Source of the DNA: Vibrio injensis
Lineage (GTDB): Bacteria > Pseudomonadota > Gammaproteobacteria > Enterobacterales > Vibrionaceae
Length of the DNA: 64,000 bases
NCBI RefSeq assembly: GCF_001895205.1
Contig: NZ_BDJF01000016.1
Location: forward strand, 186,001 to 250,000
Direction: 5' to 3'
Part shown: piece by piece, positions 30,534 to 38,998 of the stretch
How positions within the stretch are numbered: the first letter of the stretch is position 1
Layout: every line of letters starts with the position of its first letter
Made by a program: the position numbers and the translations under genes
Notes under the pieces: generated by a model
What the model was told of the DNA's origin: nothing
What the model saw: only the letters and a program-made list of their open reading frames with translations
Databases searched by the model: none

Positions 30534-31324
30534 TGTTCTTCCTGTGGTTGTTTCCTAGCCCAAACATGGATGTAGCGTCCTAAAGATAGATAAGGCTCTT
30601 GGCGGCAAAATTGTTGCTCTAATGCCAACAGGTCTGCAAACTCAAACTCGCCCATATTGGCCATATTGCCGATATAGTCACTAAAGCAGCGAATACCTGA
30701 CTTACCCATGATTTGATATCCAGCATGTTCAATCCACTGATATACATCAGCGGGGATCAGCCCTTTTTGTGGCTGTAATTTAAATCGTTTACGATGTGGC
30801 ATGCCATTTAAAATATGTGGAATATTGCCACATACCGCATTTTTATAAACTAAGCCATGTTGGTTGTAAAACATCACCGAGACAATACCGCCGGGACGTA
30901 CCAGTGTTAATAACTGCTGTAAAGCCTCTTGGGGATCGGTCAACCATTCCATCACTGCATGAAATAAAATGATATCAACGGGCTCCGTCAAGTGTTGCTG
31001 CACAGCTTGTACCGAGGAATGCACAAAGCGAAACCTCTCTAATAACCCTTGGCCAGTCACTTCTTGTTTGGCCAAATCGAGCATCTCTTGTGAAAGATCA
31101 CATAATGTAATCTGATGACCAAGCCTCGCGAGTTTTTGCGACATTTGCGCAAGGCCACCGCCCGCATCCAAAACATGCAGTGGTGTTGTTTGGCCGTTAA
31201 AATGGGTCAAAATTTGCGTGAGATCATCCCAAACAATGACTTGACGAATCTCGCCTTTGTCAGAGCCGTAAATATTTTTTGCAAATTTGTGGGCAATATC
31301 GTCGAAATTGCGATCTTCAGTCAC
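30530..31324 (-). CDS. cmoM: tRNA 5-carboxymethoxyuridine methyltransferase
   Basis: 264 residues, formerly SmtA. It methylates the carboxyl group of cmo5U at tRNA position 34, giving mcmo5U, so it finishes the pathway begun by CmoA and CmoB elsewhere in this window. The cofactor motif is [19 protein letters not shown] near residues 46-64. The start codon is GTG at 31324, chosen because the resulting [19 protein letters not shown] aligns with the E. coli opening. It heads the muk operon, as in E. coli, with elyC divergent. Confidence 0.94.
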   Translation of the reverse strand: MTEDRNFDDIAHKFAKNIYGSDKGEIRQVIVWDDLTQILTHFNGQTTPLHVLDAGGGLAQMSQKLARLGHQITLCDLSQEMLDLAKQEVTGQGLLERFRFVHSSVQAVQQHLTEPVDIILFHAVMEWLTDPQEALQQLLTLVRPGGIVSVMFYNQHGLVYKNAVCGNIPHILNGMPHRKRFKLQPQKGLIPADVYQWIEHAGYQIMGKSGIRCFSDYIGNMANMGEFEFADLLALEQQFCRQEPYLSLGRYIHVWARKQPQEEQ

Positions 31325-31439
31325 AGTAGCTTGAGTTATGATAATAAATCGTGCTGCTATTCTGTCATAGGAATGGCAGGAATAAAGGACCTTTCGCTGA
31401 TTTTATTATCAAGTGCTGTTTTTTCGGACTATTTAATCT

Positions 31440-32246
31440 ATGTTTGAGCTGAAAAAAATCGTTTCTTCTCTACTGATGCCATTACCAGCGCTGCTGTTGA
31501 TTGGTTTTATCGGCTTAATGCTGATTATGTTTACCGCTAAGCGTAAAACTGGTTGCCTAGTAGTATTGTTTTCTTTGTCCAGTTTATTCGCCATTTCTTT
31601 TCAACCAATCTCCAATCAGTTATTGATGCCTTTGGAGCGTCAGTACAGCGCTTTTTTACCAGTTGAAGGTACTATCGATTACGTAATGGTACTAGGTAAT
31701 GGTCATGTCGTTGATGATAGCATTCCACCAACCTCAGAACTCAGTCGAGCCGCTTTAATGCGTCTGACGGAAGGTATTCGTGTCATGCGAATGTATCCCG
31801 GTTCAAAACTTATCTTGTCCGGCTATGCAGGAGGTAGTGAAATTAGCCATGCACGTATGTTGGCTAAAGTTGCGCTGGCGCTTGGTGTTGCTAAATCGGA
31901 CATTATTTTGCTTGAAACCGCGCAAGATACGTGGGAAGAAGCGAGACAAGCGGCGGCTTTTGTTCAGCAACGCACCTTAGTACTGGTCACTTCGGCCAGC
32001 CACATGGCCCGAGCGATGAATGAGTTTCAATCTGCTGGACTAAATCCAATCCCAGCACCAACCAATTACCTAGCTCAAACTAATATCAGCCAAGCGTGGG
32101 ATAAATATACCCCAAGAGCGCTCTATTTAGAGCAAACTGAACGATATTGGCATGAAACCATAGGACTCATTTGGCAAACGATGCGCGATTGGGTCACTCA
32201 TGAACCTAAGTTGCCTGAATCAAAACCTATGATAGAGGGTAACTGA
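31440..32246 (+). CDS. elyC: Envelope biogenesis factor ElyC (DUF218)
   Basis: 268 residues with two N-terminal membrane helices (about residues 12-31 and 37-56), then a DUF218 domain with VMVLGNGHVVDDSIPPTSELSRA near residues 80-102, KLILSGYAGG near 121-130 and LVTSASHMARAM near 180-191. ElyC (YcbC) in E. coli is an inner-membrane protein needed for peptidoglycan and envelope integrity at low temperature. The arrangement elyC divergent from cmoM-mukFEB is the same as in E. coli, which strengthens the assignment. The region after the stop holds a candidate small RNA. Confidence 0.92.
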   Translation: MFELKKIVSSLLMPLPALLLIGFIGLMLIMFTAKRKTGCLVVLFSLSSLFAISFQPISNQLLMPLERQYSAFLPVEGTIDYVMVLGNGHVVDDSIPPTSELSRAALMRLTEGIRVMRMYPGSKLILSGYAGGSEISHARMLAKVALALGVAKSDIILLETAQDTWEEARQAAAFVQQRTLVLVTSASHMARAMNEFQSAGLNPIPAPTNYLAQTNISQAWDKYTPRALYLEQTERYWHETIGLIWQTMRDWVTHEPKLPESKPMIEGN

Positions 32247-32319
32247 TTTTCTCGTTATCAGTCGAAAAGTGGTGGTGTGCACAACTTGATAAACATTGTA
32301 CCTATTTAGCATTGAATGG

Positions 32320-32430
32320 AAGGATTATGGGCCGAATTTGATTGCGAGTTACTGCGTTGCAGTCTAGAATCTTGCTGGTTATCAACAAGATTAAATGTAA
32401 CCAATAGGCCGCTATTTAACAGCGGTTTTT
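32320..32430 (+). ncRNA. Candidate small RNA or structured leader between elyC and purR
   Basis: Three hairpins in a row on the plus strand. Hairpin 1 is ACTGC-GTT-GCAGT (32351-32363). Hairpin 2 has arms AATCTTG (32368-32374) and CAAGATT (32386-32392). Hairpin 3 is CCGCT (32409-32413), AGCGG (32421-32425), followed by five T, a proper intrinsic terminator. A weak promoter, TTGATA (32286-32291) then TAGCAT after 15 bases, would start transcription near 32320. Alternatives are the elyC 3' UTR with a late terminator, or an attenuated purR leader. No homologue is known to me. Confidence 0.4.
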
Positions 32431-32621
32431 GTGTTTTTATTACTTTTAGGCTGACGTTAGCCTATACCCGAATCATGAGACTTTGCATAAAGGGCAGCTC
32501 CGGTAATACCCTTGGCAAACCTCTCGTCTATCACACTCCCTAGTAGGATGATTGCATTTTCGGGCACACAACTACTGCTCCAGTTGTCTCAACACCGAGC
32601 AGTCATCGACAGGATAATTTT

Positions 32622-33629
32622 ATGGCTACGATTAAAGACGTTGCACGCCTAGCGGGCGTATCAACAACAACCGTATCTCATGTCATCAATAAAACTCGTT
32701 TTGTGGCAGAAACCACCCAAGAAAAAGTCTTGGACGCTGTTAAACAGCTAAATTATGCACCGAGCGCGGTCGCACGCAGCTTAAAATGTAATACAACGCG
32801 TACAATCGGTATGCTGGTGACTCAATCAACCAACTTATTTTTTTCTGAAGTAATCGATGGGGTTGAAAGTTATTGTTACCGCCAAGGCTACACACTCATT
32901 CTCTGTAATACTGGTGGTATCTACGAGAAACAGCGTGATTATATTCGCATGCTTGCTGAAAAGCGGGTCGACGGAATGTTGGTCATGTGCTCCGATTTAA
33001 CGGAAGAGTTACTTGAGATGTTAGACAGTCATCCCTCCATCCCTAAAGTTATTATGGATTGGGGCCCACAAACGTCACAAGCGGATAAAATCATTGATAA
33101 CTCTGAAGAAGGGGGTTATCTGGCTACAAAATATTTGATCGAAAATGGGCACACTGAAATCGCTTGTCTAAGCGGTCACTTTGTTAAAGCCGCCTGTCAG
33201 GAGCGTATTGCCGGTTTTCGTCGTGCCATGGCAGAAGCTAACCTAACCGTTAAAGAAGATTGGATCTTAGAAGGTAACTTCGAATGCGATACTGCCGTTC
33301 TGGCCGCGGATAAAATCATTGCGATGGATACACGCCCTACTGCGGTGTTTTGCTTTAATGACACCATGGCATTAGGCTTAATCAGCCGTTTACAGCAACG
33401 TGGTGTACGCGTACCAGACGATATGTCTGTTATTGGTTATGACAATATTGAGTTAGCTGAATATTTTTCTCCACCACTGACCACTGTGCACCAACCTAAA
33501 CGCCGTGTAGGTAAAAATGCCTTTGAAATATTGTTAGAACGTATTAAAGATAAAGAACATGAGAGACGTATTTTTGAAATGCACCCAGAAATCGTTGAGC
33601 GTGATTCAGTCAAAAAACTCACTAATTAA
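32622..33629 (+). CDS. purR: LacI-family repressor of purine synthesis
   Basis: 335 residues. The N-terminal helix-turn-helix is [23 protein letters not shown] (residues 1-23) and the hinge helix is [11 protein letters not shown] near 47-57, both as in E. coli PurR. The ligand domain holds a corepressor (hypoxanthine or guanine) pocket by family. AGGATAA lies eight bases before the ATG. tfoY follows on the same strand after its own promoter and riboswitch; purR next to tfoY is also the Vibrio cholerae arrangement. I could not find a clear PurR box upstream by eye. Confidence 0.94.
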   Translation: MATIKDVARLAGVSTTTVSHVINKTRFVAETTQEKVLDAVKQLNYAPSAVARSLKCNTTRTIGMLVTQSTNLFFSEVIDGVESYCYRQGYTLILCNTGGIYEKQRDYIRMLAEKRVDGMLVMCSDLTEELLEMLDSHPSIPKVIMDWGPQTSQADKIIDNSEEGGYLATKYLIENGHTEIACLSGHFVKAACQERIAGFRRAMAEANLTVKEDWILEGNFECDTAVLAADKIIAMDTRPTAVFCFNDTMALGLISRLQQRGVRVPDDMSVIGYDNIELAEYFSPPLTTVHQPKRRVGKNAFEILLERIKDKEHERRIFEMHPEIVERDSVKKLTN

Positions 33630-33664
33630 TAGATAAGCACTTCATTACCCCATCATAAATCACA

Positions 33665-33699
33665 AGCTCCAATCATAACTCTAGGCTATGATTGGAGCT
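33665..33699. terminator. Hairpin after purR
   Basis: Perfect 13-bp inverted repeat AGCTCCAATCATA (33665-33677) and TATGATTGGAGCT (33687-33699), 36 bases after the purR stop. No T-run follows, only ATTAATAC, so it may be a weak or Rho-assisted terminator. Confidence 0.6.
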
Positions 33700-33779
33700 A
33701 TTAATACCCAAACCATTCACACTACCAATGAAATAAAAGGCATACTAGTGATGACTGAGTGTGATACTTATTCAATGAT

Positions 33780-33808
33780 TTGTTTATTTTATACATCCAC
33801 GTTATACT
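33780..33808 (+). promoter_or_regulatory. Candidate promoter for the riboswitch-tfoY transcript
   Basis: TTGTTT (33780-33785), 17-base spacer, TATACT (33803-33808). Transcription would begin near 33815, just upstream of the aptamer. Other promoters farther upstream are possible. Confidence 0.55.
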
Positions 33809-33827
33809 ATTTTGTCAATAATGAAAC

Positions 33828-33918
33828 GTGTCACGCACAGGGCAAACCATCTGAAAAGATGGGACGCAAAGCCTCCGGCCTAAACCAAAGTGGTAGGTAG
33901 CGGGGTTGCCGATGACAA
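33828..33918 (+). promoter_or_regulatory. Cyclic-di-GMP-I (GEMM-I) riboswitch aptamer
   Basis: The conserved blocks of the class I c-di-GMP aptamer occur in order: CACGCACAGGGCAAACC, a stem CCATCT/AGATGG capped by a GAAA tetraloop (33847-33862), GGGACGCAAAGCCTCCGGCC, the tetraloop receptor TAAACC...GGTAGGTAGCGGGGTT, and a closing strand. The P1 arms are TGTCA (33829-33833) and TGACA (33913-33917). The P3 loop is shorter than in the Vibrio cholerae Vc2 RNA. The position upstream of a TfoX-family gene matches the known Vc2-tfoY switch, reported to control tfoY translation. Confidence 0.95.
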
Positions 33919-33980
33919 AATAGCCAAAAGAAGAAGTCAACTCCCCTTACTATTATGCTTTTTGACTTTTTGCTATTTTC
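33913..33980 (+). promoter_or_regulatory. Expression platform of the c-di-GMP riboswitch
   Basis: The 3' strand of the aptamer, with its extension TGACAAAATAGC (33913-33924), can also pair downstream. AAAATAGC (33917-33924) matches GCTATTTT (33972-33979), and AAGTCAA (33934-33940) matches TTGACTT (33962-33968), together forming a long interrupted hairpin. The same TGACAAAATAG is also complementary to CTATTTTGTCA upstream (33807-33817). There is no clean terminator T-run, which favours translational control. Confidence 0.6.
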
Positions 33981-34029
33981 TCGGACCTGATTTTGCTGGC
34001 GAATTGCTTAATACACCGAGAATAACAGC

Positions 34030-34620
34030 ATGGATAAACCCGTATTAAAAGATTCAATGCGACTATTCGAACTGCTTGGCCAGGTCAAGTCGCGCTCAAT
34101 GTTTGGTGGCTTCGGGATTTTTGTCGATGACACCATGTTCGCTTTAGTTGTCAATAATCAACTGCATCTTCGAGCTGACGATGAATCGGCCAAAGTTTTT
34201 TCCGCAAGAGGTTATCTACCCTATGTTTATAAAAAACGGGGCTTTCCTGTGGTGACTAAATACTTTGCGTTACCTGATACCTGTTGGCTTAATCCAAACC
34301 ATATCTTGCAAGAAGCAACCATTGCATTACGCCATGCAAAAGCTGAGCGAGAGCAACAAGAGCAAACGAAACCCACTCGCTTAAAAGACCTGCCTAACCT
34401 ACGCTTAGCGACTGAACGGATGCTTAAAAAAGCAGGTATTCACTCCGTTGACCAGTTACAACAAGCTGGTTCTGTTGCGGCTTATCAAGCAATTAGACAA
34501 AGTCACTCATCGGATGTCAGTGTAGAACTATTGTGGGCATTAGAAGGGGCAATTGAAGGTAAACACTGGTCGGTTATCCCCCCAAGCCGCCGAGAAGAAC
34601 TGAAAAAAAGCCTATTCTAA
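34030..34620 (+). CDS. tfoY: TfoY, TfoX/Sxy-family regulator
   Basis: 196 residues with the two family domains. The TfoX N-terminal domain (about residues 10-95) includes [22 protein letters not shown], and the C-terminal helix-hairpin-helix-like domain (about 115-190) includes [20 protein letters not shown]. In Vibrio, TfoY is the paralogue of the competence regulator TfoX; it affects type VI secretion and motility and is controlled by c-di-GMP. The riboswitch 110 bases upstream and the purR neighbour identify it as TfoY rather than TfoX. The ribosome binding site is weak (GAG nine bases before the ATG), as expected for a regulated site. Confidence 0.9.
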   Translation: MDKPVLKDSMRLFELLGQVKSRSMFGGFGIFVDDTMFALVVNNQLHLRADDESAKVFSARGYLPYVYKKRGFPVVTKYFALPDTCWLNPNHILQEATIALRHAKAEREQQEQTKPTRLKDLPNLRLATERMLKKAGIHSVDQLQQAGSVAAYQAIRQSHSSDVSVELLWALEGAIEGKHWSVIPPSRREELKKSLF

Positions 34621-34632
34621 TTCAGATACCTA

Positions 34633-34660
34633 GCCCGCTAGCCAGTCAGGCGTAGCGGGC
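34633..34660 (+). terminator. Hairpin after tfoY
   Basis: Perfect 8-bp inverted repeat GCCCGCTA and TAGCGGGC around a 12-base loop, 13 bases after the stop, followed by ATATT. Probably a terminator. Confidence 0.6.
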
Positions 34661-34863
34661 ATATTGATCCGTAATCACTTACCCTGATAGATATTATAGC
34701 CGTTTGAAATTCATCATTTCGGTATCATTGACACGACTTGAATGGACAAAACTGCAAGCCATCCCCTTCCATCGCTATCGTTATAAATCAACAACATAAT
34801 AAAACTAGGGCAACTAAACCTAGCTGCCTCACAATCGTATTCTTCTATTAGCAAATGGAGAAA

Positions 34864-35688
34864 TTAAAGCACAGAATGAGATAAAGTGGTTGGTGTGCTT
34901 TGCCGCTGGATAAATTGAATCGACAGCTGGTTAAACAACTCCGGTTGTTCGACATTACAAACATGCCCACAGTTTGGAAGCTCCAACAGCTCACTTTGCC
35001 GATGAGCGGCGACCATTTCACGTACTGGGCGAATAAACATGTAATCACGCTCTCCCATTAAATACAACGTCGGAATAGGCAATTCTCTATCTTTAAAATA
35101 ACGCATTAATGGATTCACTTCGGCAGTCAACGTAAACCAACGTTTAAATTCTTGCTGACACAATTTTTTAGCTTCTCGAACAAACAAATGACGAGACTCT
35201 TTCTGACTGCGTTGTGGCATCACAATGTAAGCAAACAGACGATATAACCACATATAGGGGATGAGATGTTTACTTAAATGACCGAGCTTAACTAATAGTT
35301 GCGAACGAATATTCAAGCGAGTAACCGCCCCACCTAATACCATAGAGCGAACTCGCTGAGCAGATAATTCGGCAATATTACGCACGATGATCGTGCCCAA
35401 AGACATCCCGACAAAATGAGCTGAAGCTATTTTCAAGTGATCCAGTACTTTGAGGACGTCGATGGTCACCGTTTTAAAAGTATATCGATTAGTAATCAGA
35501 TCTTTGATAATACGATGAGATTTTCCGTGACCGCGTAAATCAATCAATAACAAGTTAAAATGCTGTTTGTACGCTTTGATCTGTTTAAACCAAATAGATG
35601 AGCTTCCGCCAGCGCCATGCACAAACACCACCCATTCTCGGCTAGTTGGGTGTGGATAGACTTTATGGAACAGTAAAGATTGAGACAT
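34864..35688 (-). CDS. Alpha/beta-fold hydrolase
   Basis: 274 residues from the ATG at 35688; a GTG three codons earlier is an alternative. The oxyanion segment is FVHGAGGSSSIWF near residues 19-31, the LIDLRGHGKS block follows, and the nucleophile elbow is VGMSLGTI (serine near residue 95) with GxSxG intact. A late aspartate (GERDYMF) and a histidine (LPNCGHVCNVEQPE) complete the triad. There is no signal peptide. The substrate is unknown; the fold includes esterases, lipases and C-C hydrolases. It converges on tfoY and is not obviously part of an operon. Confidence 0.85.
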   Translation of the reverse strand: MSQSLLFHKVYPHPTSREWVVFVHGAGGSSSIWFKQIKAYKQHFNLLLIDLRGHGKSHRIIKDLITNRYTFKTVTIDVLKVLDHLKIASAHFVGMSLGTIIVRNIAELSAQRVRSMVLGGAVTRLNIRSQLLVKLGHLSKHLIPYMWLYRLFAYIVMPQRSQKESRHLFVREAKKLCQQEFKRWFTLTAEVNPLMRYFKDRELPIPTLYLMGERDYMFIRPVREMVAAHRQSELLELPNCGHVCNVEQPELFNQLSIQFIQRQSTPTTLSHSVL

Positions 35689-35891
35689 GGATACCACAGA
35701 AAATCAAAATCATTGATACTGAGAGATTAGCATATTTTAGTGTCAAAAATCGTTTTTGAGTTGTAAAAAACTATTGTGAGTAGACCGATGAGGAAACGCT
35801 CCCCATCGGTACAGAAGAACATAATTCAGAAAAGGAATAATAGGCTATCCGCTCACCAAGCACTTGTATACACTTCTAACCTTTACTCGCA

Positions 35892-37337
35892 TTAGTCAAA
35901 AATAGCTAAGCGATACATTTTTATATATTCAAGGGCAGACTCGCGCCAGCCAAAATCTTTGCTCATCGCTCGTATTTGAACATTGAGCATCTCTTCTGGT
36001 TGCTGTAGATAAAATAGTAATGCTCTTTGCATTGTGATCAATAATGCTGAAGGCGATGGCTCTTGAAAACCAAATCCCGTCGCTTGCTGCGGATACTTAT
36101 CATAATCTTGTACGGTATCTTTTAAACCGCCGACCTCTCGTACAATAGGTAAAGTACCATAAGCCATACTGTAGATTTGGTTTAGTCCACAAGCTTCAAA
36201 CTCTGAAGGCATCAGGAAAAAATCCGCTCCAGCCTCGACTAAATGGGCAAGACGATTACTGTAAGTCTCAACGAACCCTAACCTATGAGGGTGATGTGCT
36301 GCCATTTTATGTAATGCTGCCGCAATCTCCGGTTCACCAGTACCGACGATCACCACTTGTACCTGATTGCGTAAAAACGATTCAAGAATAGGCAATAAAT
36401 AATGAAACCCTTTTTGATGAGTCAAACGACAAACCATACCAAACAGAGGCGTAGCGACTTGTGGTAAATTTAACTCTTGTTGTAAGGCCAATTTACTGGC
36501 TGATTTTCCAAGAGTCAGTGATTGGCGCTCAGCATGATAAGTCTGAGGAATATACCGATCTGTTAGAGGGCTCCATTCAGAATAATCGCATCCATTGACA
36601 ATACCATGTAAATCTCGTGCTCGACGGACAAAATCATCCACTAATCCATGAGAACCTAACGGCGTCAATAATTCAGAAGCATAGTTAGGACTCACTGCAT
36701 TGATCTTATCGGCAAAAGCAATACCTGCTCTAAGCATACTGACATGATCGTGGCCATATTGAAGGAACTCCATCCCAGAGAGATTTAACTCAGGAATAAC
36801 TTCCAATTGGTAATAAGAAAAAATACCTTTGAAAATGGCATTATGAATGGTCAGTACTGACTTGACTCCGAAAAAATAAGGATCTTCACGATAGCGAGTT
36901 TTTAATAAAAAAGGCACTAAACCCGTGTGCCAATCATTGGCATGAATGATGGTGGGTTTTATGTTCAGCTTGGGCAAAATATCCAAGCTTGCCGCCGAGA
37001 AAAAGCCAAAACGTTCACCATTATCTGCGTAAGCTTGATTGTGTTCCGCATACATTTCTGGTCGGTCAAAATAAGCGTCACAATCAACCAGATAAACCAC
37101 AACGCCGTCCAGTTCACCTTGCCTAACTTGATAGCGGGTATGGGGCCAATGGGTTAACTCGGTTTCAAGTATAACGGGAAAATCCATTTTATTTGGAATT
37201 GAACGATAAGCAGGTAGCACAATGGCTACCTGATGACCTAACTCCTGTAATGCTTTTGGTAAAGCTTTCGCGACATCAGCTAAACCACCGCTCTTCACTA
37301 AACCTTCTGCTTCGGATACAACAAACCAAATATTCAT
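35892..37337 (-). CDS. glgA: Glycogen synthase (ADP-glucose type)
   Basis: 481 residues from the ATG at 37337, giving MNIWFVVSEAEGLVKSGGLADV, the standard GlgA opening with the ADP-glucose-binding K15-x-G-G. An upstream extension to 37394 overlaps glgC and is not real. Glycosyltransferase family 5, GT-B fold, with HANDWHTGLVPFLLK in the N-domain and FFLMPSEFEACGLNQIYSMAYG in the C-domain, including the catalytic Glu. It lies ten bases after the glgC stop, so glgC and glgA form an operon making and polymerising ADP-glucose. Confidence 0.97.
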   Translation of the reverse strand: MNIWFVVSEAEGLVKSGGLADVAKALPKALQELGHQVAIVLPAYRSIPNKMDFPVILETELTHWPHTRYQVRQGELDGVVVYLVDCDAYFDRPEMYAEHNQAYADNGERFGFFSAASLDILPKLNIKPTIIHANDWHTGLVPFLLKTRYREDPYFFGVKSVLTIHNAIFKGIFSYYQLEVIPELNLSGMEFLQYGHDHVSMLRAGIAFADKINAVSPNYASELLTPLGSHGLVDDFVRRARDLHGIVNGCDYSEWSPLTDRYIPQTYHAERQSLTLGKSASKLALQQELNLPQVATPLFGMVCRLTHQKGFHYLLPILESFLRNQVQVVIVGTGEPEIAAALHKMAAHHPHRLGFVETYSNRLAHLVEAGADFFLMPSEFEACGLNQIYSMAYGTLPIVREVGGLKDTVQDYDKYPQQATGFGFQEPSPSALLITMQRALLFYLQQPEEMLNVQIRAMSKDFGWRESALEYIKMYRLAIFD

Positions 37338-37347
37338 TTTTTCAAGA

Positions 37348-38565
37348 TTAGAATCCAACTTTCGTTCCTTTTTCGATGACCACAATGCCTTCATCAGAGA
37401 CGTGGAAGCGCTGCCTATCTAATTGTAGATCTTCTCCAATCACTGTTCCTGGGGCAATCTCAACATCTTTATCAATGATGGTGCGCTTAATTGTACAACC
37501 TGCACCAATTTTAACATCACCGAGAATAATCGATTCACTGATCCATGAGCCTGCACCAATATTCGTTCGAAAGCCTAGCACGGATTTATAAATTTTTGCG
37601 CCTTGAATATAACTTCCGGCCGAAATGAGACTATCGGTGATACAAACCTTTTTCTCGCCTTCATTGACAAAGGTCGCCGGTGGTAACGGTGGATAATGAG
37701 TATGTAAAGGCCAACTGCGGTTATAAAGAGAAAATGGTGCATCTTTTTGCAATAAATCCATATGAGCAGACCAATAAGACTCTATCGTTCCGACATCACG
37801 CCAGTAGGCTTCGCCCTTCTCACCTTTGATTTTATTGGTTGAGAAATCATAAACGAAGACCTCGCCCTGCGGAAACATTTTAGGGATGATATCTTTGCCA
37901 AAATCGTGGCTTGATTGCTCATTAGCAGCATCTTCACGAAGTTCACGGCATAATGTTTCAGTATCAAAAATATAGTTACCCATTGAAACCAATGCCCATT
38001 CTGGCTCACCCGGTATCGATTTAGGGTGTTGTGGTTTCTCTTCAAAACCAATCATCTTCCCTGTGACATCAACTTCGATAACACCAAATTGAGAAGCCTG
38101 TGAAAGGGGCATACGAATAGCCGACACGGTCAGCTTTGCTTCCATTCGACGGTGGAAATCAAGCATCTGACGAATATCCATTTTATAGATATGATCAGAA
38201 CCAAAGATACACACGTCATCCGCTTCAGAGATTTCAATAAAACGTAAATTCTGATAAATGGCGTCAGCCGTACCTTCATACCAGCGCTTACCATCACGCA
38301 TCTGTGCTGGTATGGAGTCAATAAAACTGCCGCGAATACTGGATATGTTCCACCCTTTTTTCATATGTAGATACAGCGATTGAGATTTAAATTGCGTAAG
38401 TACATAAATTCGCATTAAATCCGCATTCACAAAATTATTGAGCGCAAAGTCTATTAAGCGATAACTACCACCAAATGGCACGGCAGGTTTAGTACGCGAT
38501 TCAGTTAAAGGCTTTAATCTTGAGCCTTCACCACCAGCCAGAATCATTCCTAGTACACCGGTCAT
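37348..38565 (-). CDS. glgC: Glucose-1-phosphate adenylyltransferase
   Basis: 405 residues; makes ADP-glucose from glucose-1-phosphate and ATP, the committed step of glycogen synthesis. The nucleotidyltransferase motif is ILAGGEGSRLKPLTESRTKP near residues 8-27, then FGGSYRLIDFALNN. The C-terminal third is a left-handed beta-helix of hexapeptide repeats (for example NIGAGSWISESIILGDVKIGAG, shown here only in outline). GGAG lies eight bases before the ATG. The promoter must be in the 38566-38880 region. Bacterial enzymes of this family are allosterically regulated, typically by fructose-1,6-bisphosphate and AMP; this is family knowledge. Confidence 0.97.
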   Translation of the reverse strand: MTGVLGMILAGGEGSRLKPLTESRTKPAVPFGGSYRLIDFALNNFVNADLMRIYVLTQFKSQSLYLHMKKGWNISSIRGSFIDSIPAQMRDGKRWYEGTADAIYQNLRFIEISEADDVCIFGSDHIYKMDIRQMLDFHRRMEAKLTVSAIRMPLSQASQFGVIEVDVTGKMIGFEEKPQHPKSIPGEPEWALVSMGNYIFDTETLCRELREDAANEQSSHDFGKDIIPKMFPQGEVFVYDFSTNKIKGEKGEAYWRDVGTIESYWSAHMDLLQKDAPFSLYNRSWPLHTHYPPLPPATFVNEGEKKVCITDSLISAGSYIQGAKIYKSVLGFRTNIGAGSWISESIILGDVKIGAGCTIKRTIIDKDVEIAPGTVIGEDLQLDRQRFHVSDEGIVVIEKGTKVGF

Positions 38566-38938
38566 TATTATTCTCCATTAAGTTTTATTGATTATCATCA
38601 TGTCAATACTATTGGGGGGATGACGATACTATCCTTAGTTTATTACGGCCTTTCGGCCAGCCACGAAAAGTGCAATTGGTTGTGTATTACTTTATAGCGT
38701 TTGCATAAAAATACAAATGGCAATTGTCTATTTTGAGCCAGTAAAACAGCCAATCTATTGAACTCCTAATCTTGTTCACAATTAACGCATCATAACGTTA
38801 TGAAATTGCATTTTTATGTTTCATTTTTGGTAACAAAAATAACGAATATTTATTGATGACAAGGAAAATACGATGGAGATTAGATGAAAATTTTTCTTGA
38901 AAATACACATGAATTACCCATTAAAGATAACTCTTTCT
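38566..38938. other. AT-rich intergenic region upstream of glgC
   Basis: About 370 bases between the glgC start and the topA terminator. It contains a 14-bp perfect palindrome, TCATAACGTTATGA (38790-38803), a small hairpin GGCC-TTTC-GGCC near 38647-38658, and one short plus-strand reading frame listed separately. It presumably contains the glgCA promoter, but no confident -35/-10 pair was seen. Confidence 0.4.
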
Positions 38939-38940
38939 AA
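38884..38940 (+). CDS. Possible 18-residue small protein
   Basis: A short frame MKIFLENTHELPIKDNSF with GGAG seven bases before the ATG, ending at TAA 38938-38940, just before the topA terminator hairpin. It is on the strand opposite both flanking genes. The ribosome binding site is the only positive sign, and no homologue is known to me. Chance is a real alternative. Confidence 0.2.
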   Translation: MKIFLENTHELPIKDNSF

Positions 38941-38973
38941 AAACATAGAGGCAGCCTATGGCTGCCTCTATGT
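38939..38973 (-). terminator. Intrinsic terminator of topA
   Basis: Perfect 14-bp inverted repeat ACATAGAGGCAGCC and GGCTGCCTCTATGT around a 3-base loop, followed on the minus strand by four T. A separate 16-bp perfect palindrome, AAGAGAAATTTCTCTT (38985-39000), touches the topA stop codon. Confidence 0.85.
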
Positions 38974-38998
38974 GTCGACTAATCAAGAGAAATTTCTC

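Noticed and set aside
32316..32543. Open frame of 75 codons across the elyC-purR gap
   Set aside because: It runs straight through the intrinsic terminator, its composition is not protein-like (many Leu, Cys, Ser) and I recognise no homology. The hairpins explain the region better.
37338..37394. N-terminal extension of GlgA
   Set aside because: It overlaps glgC and precedes the conserved MNIWFVVSEAEG start; no homology is expected there.
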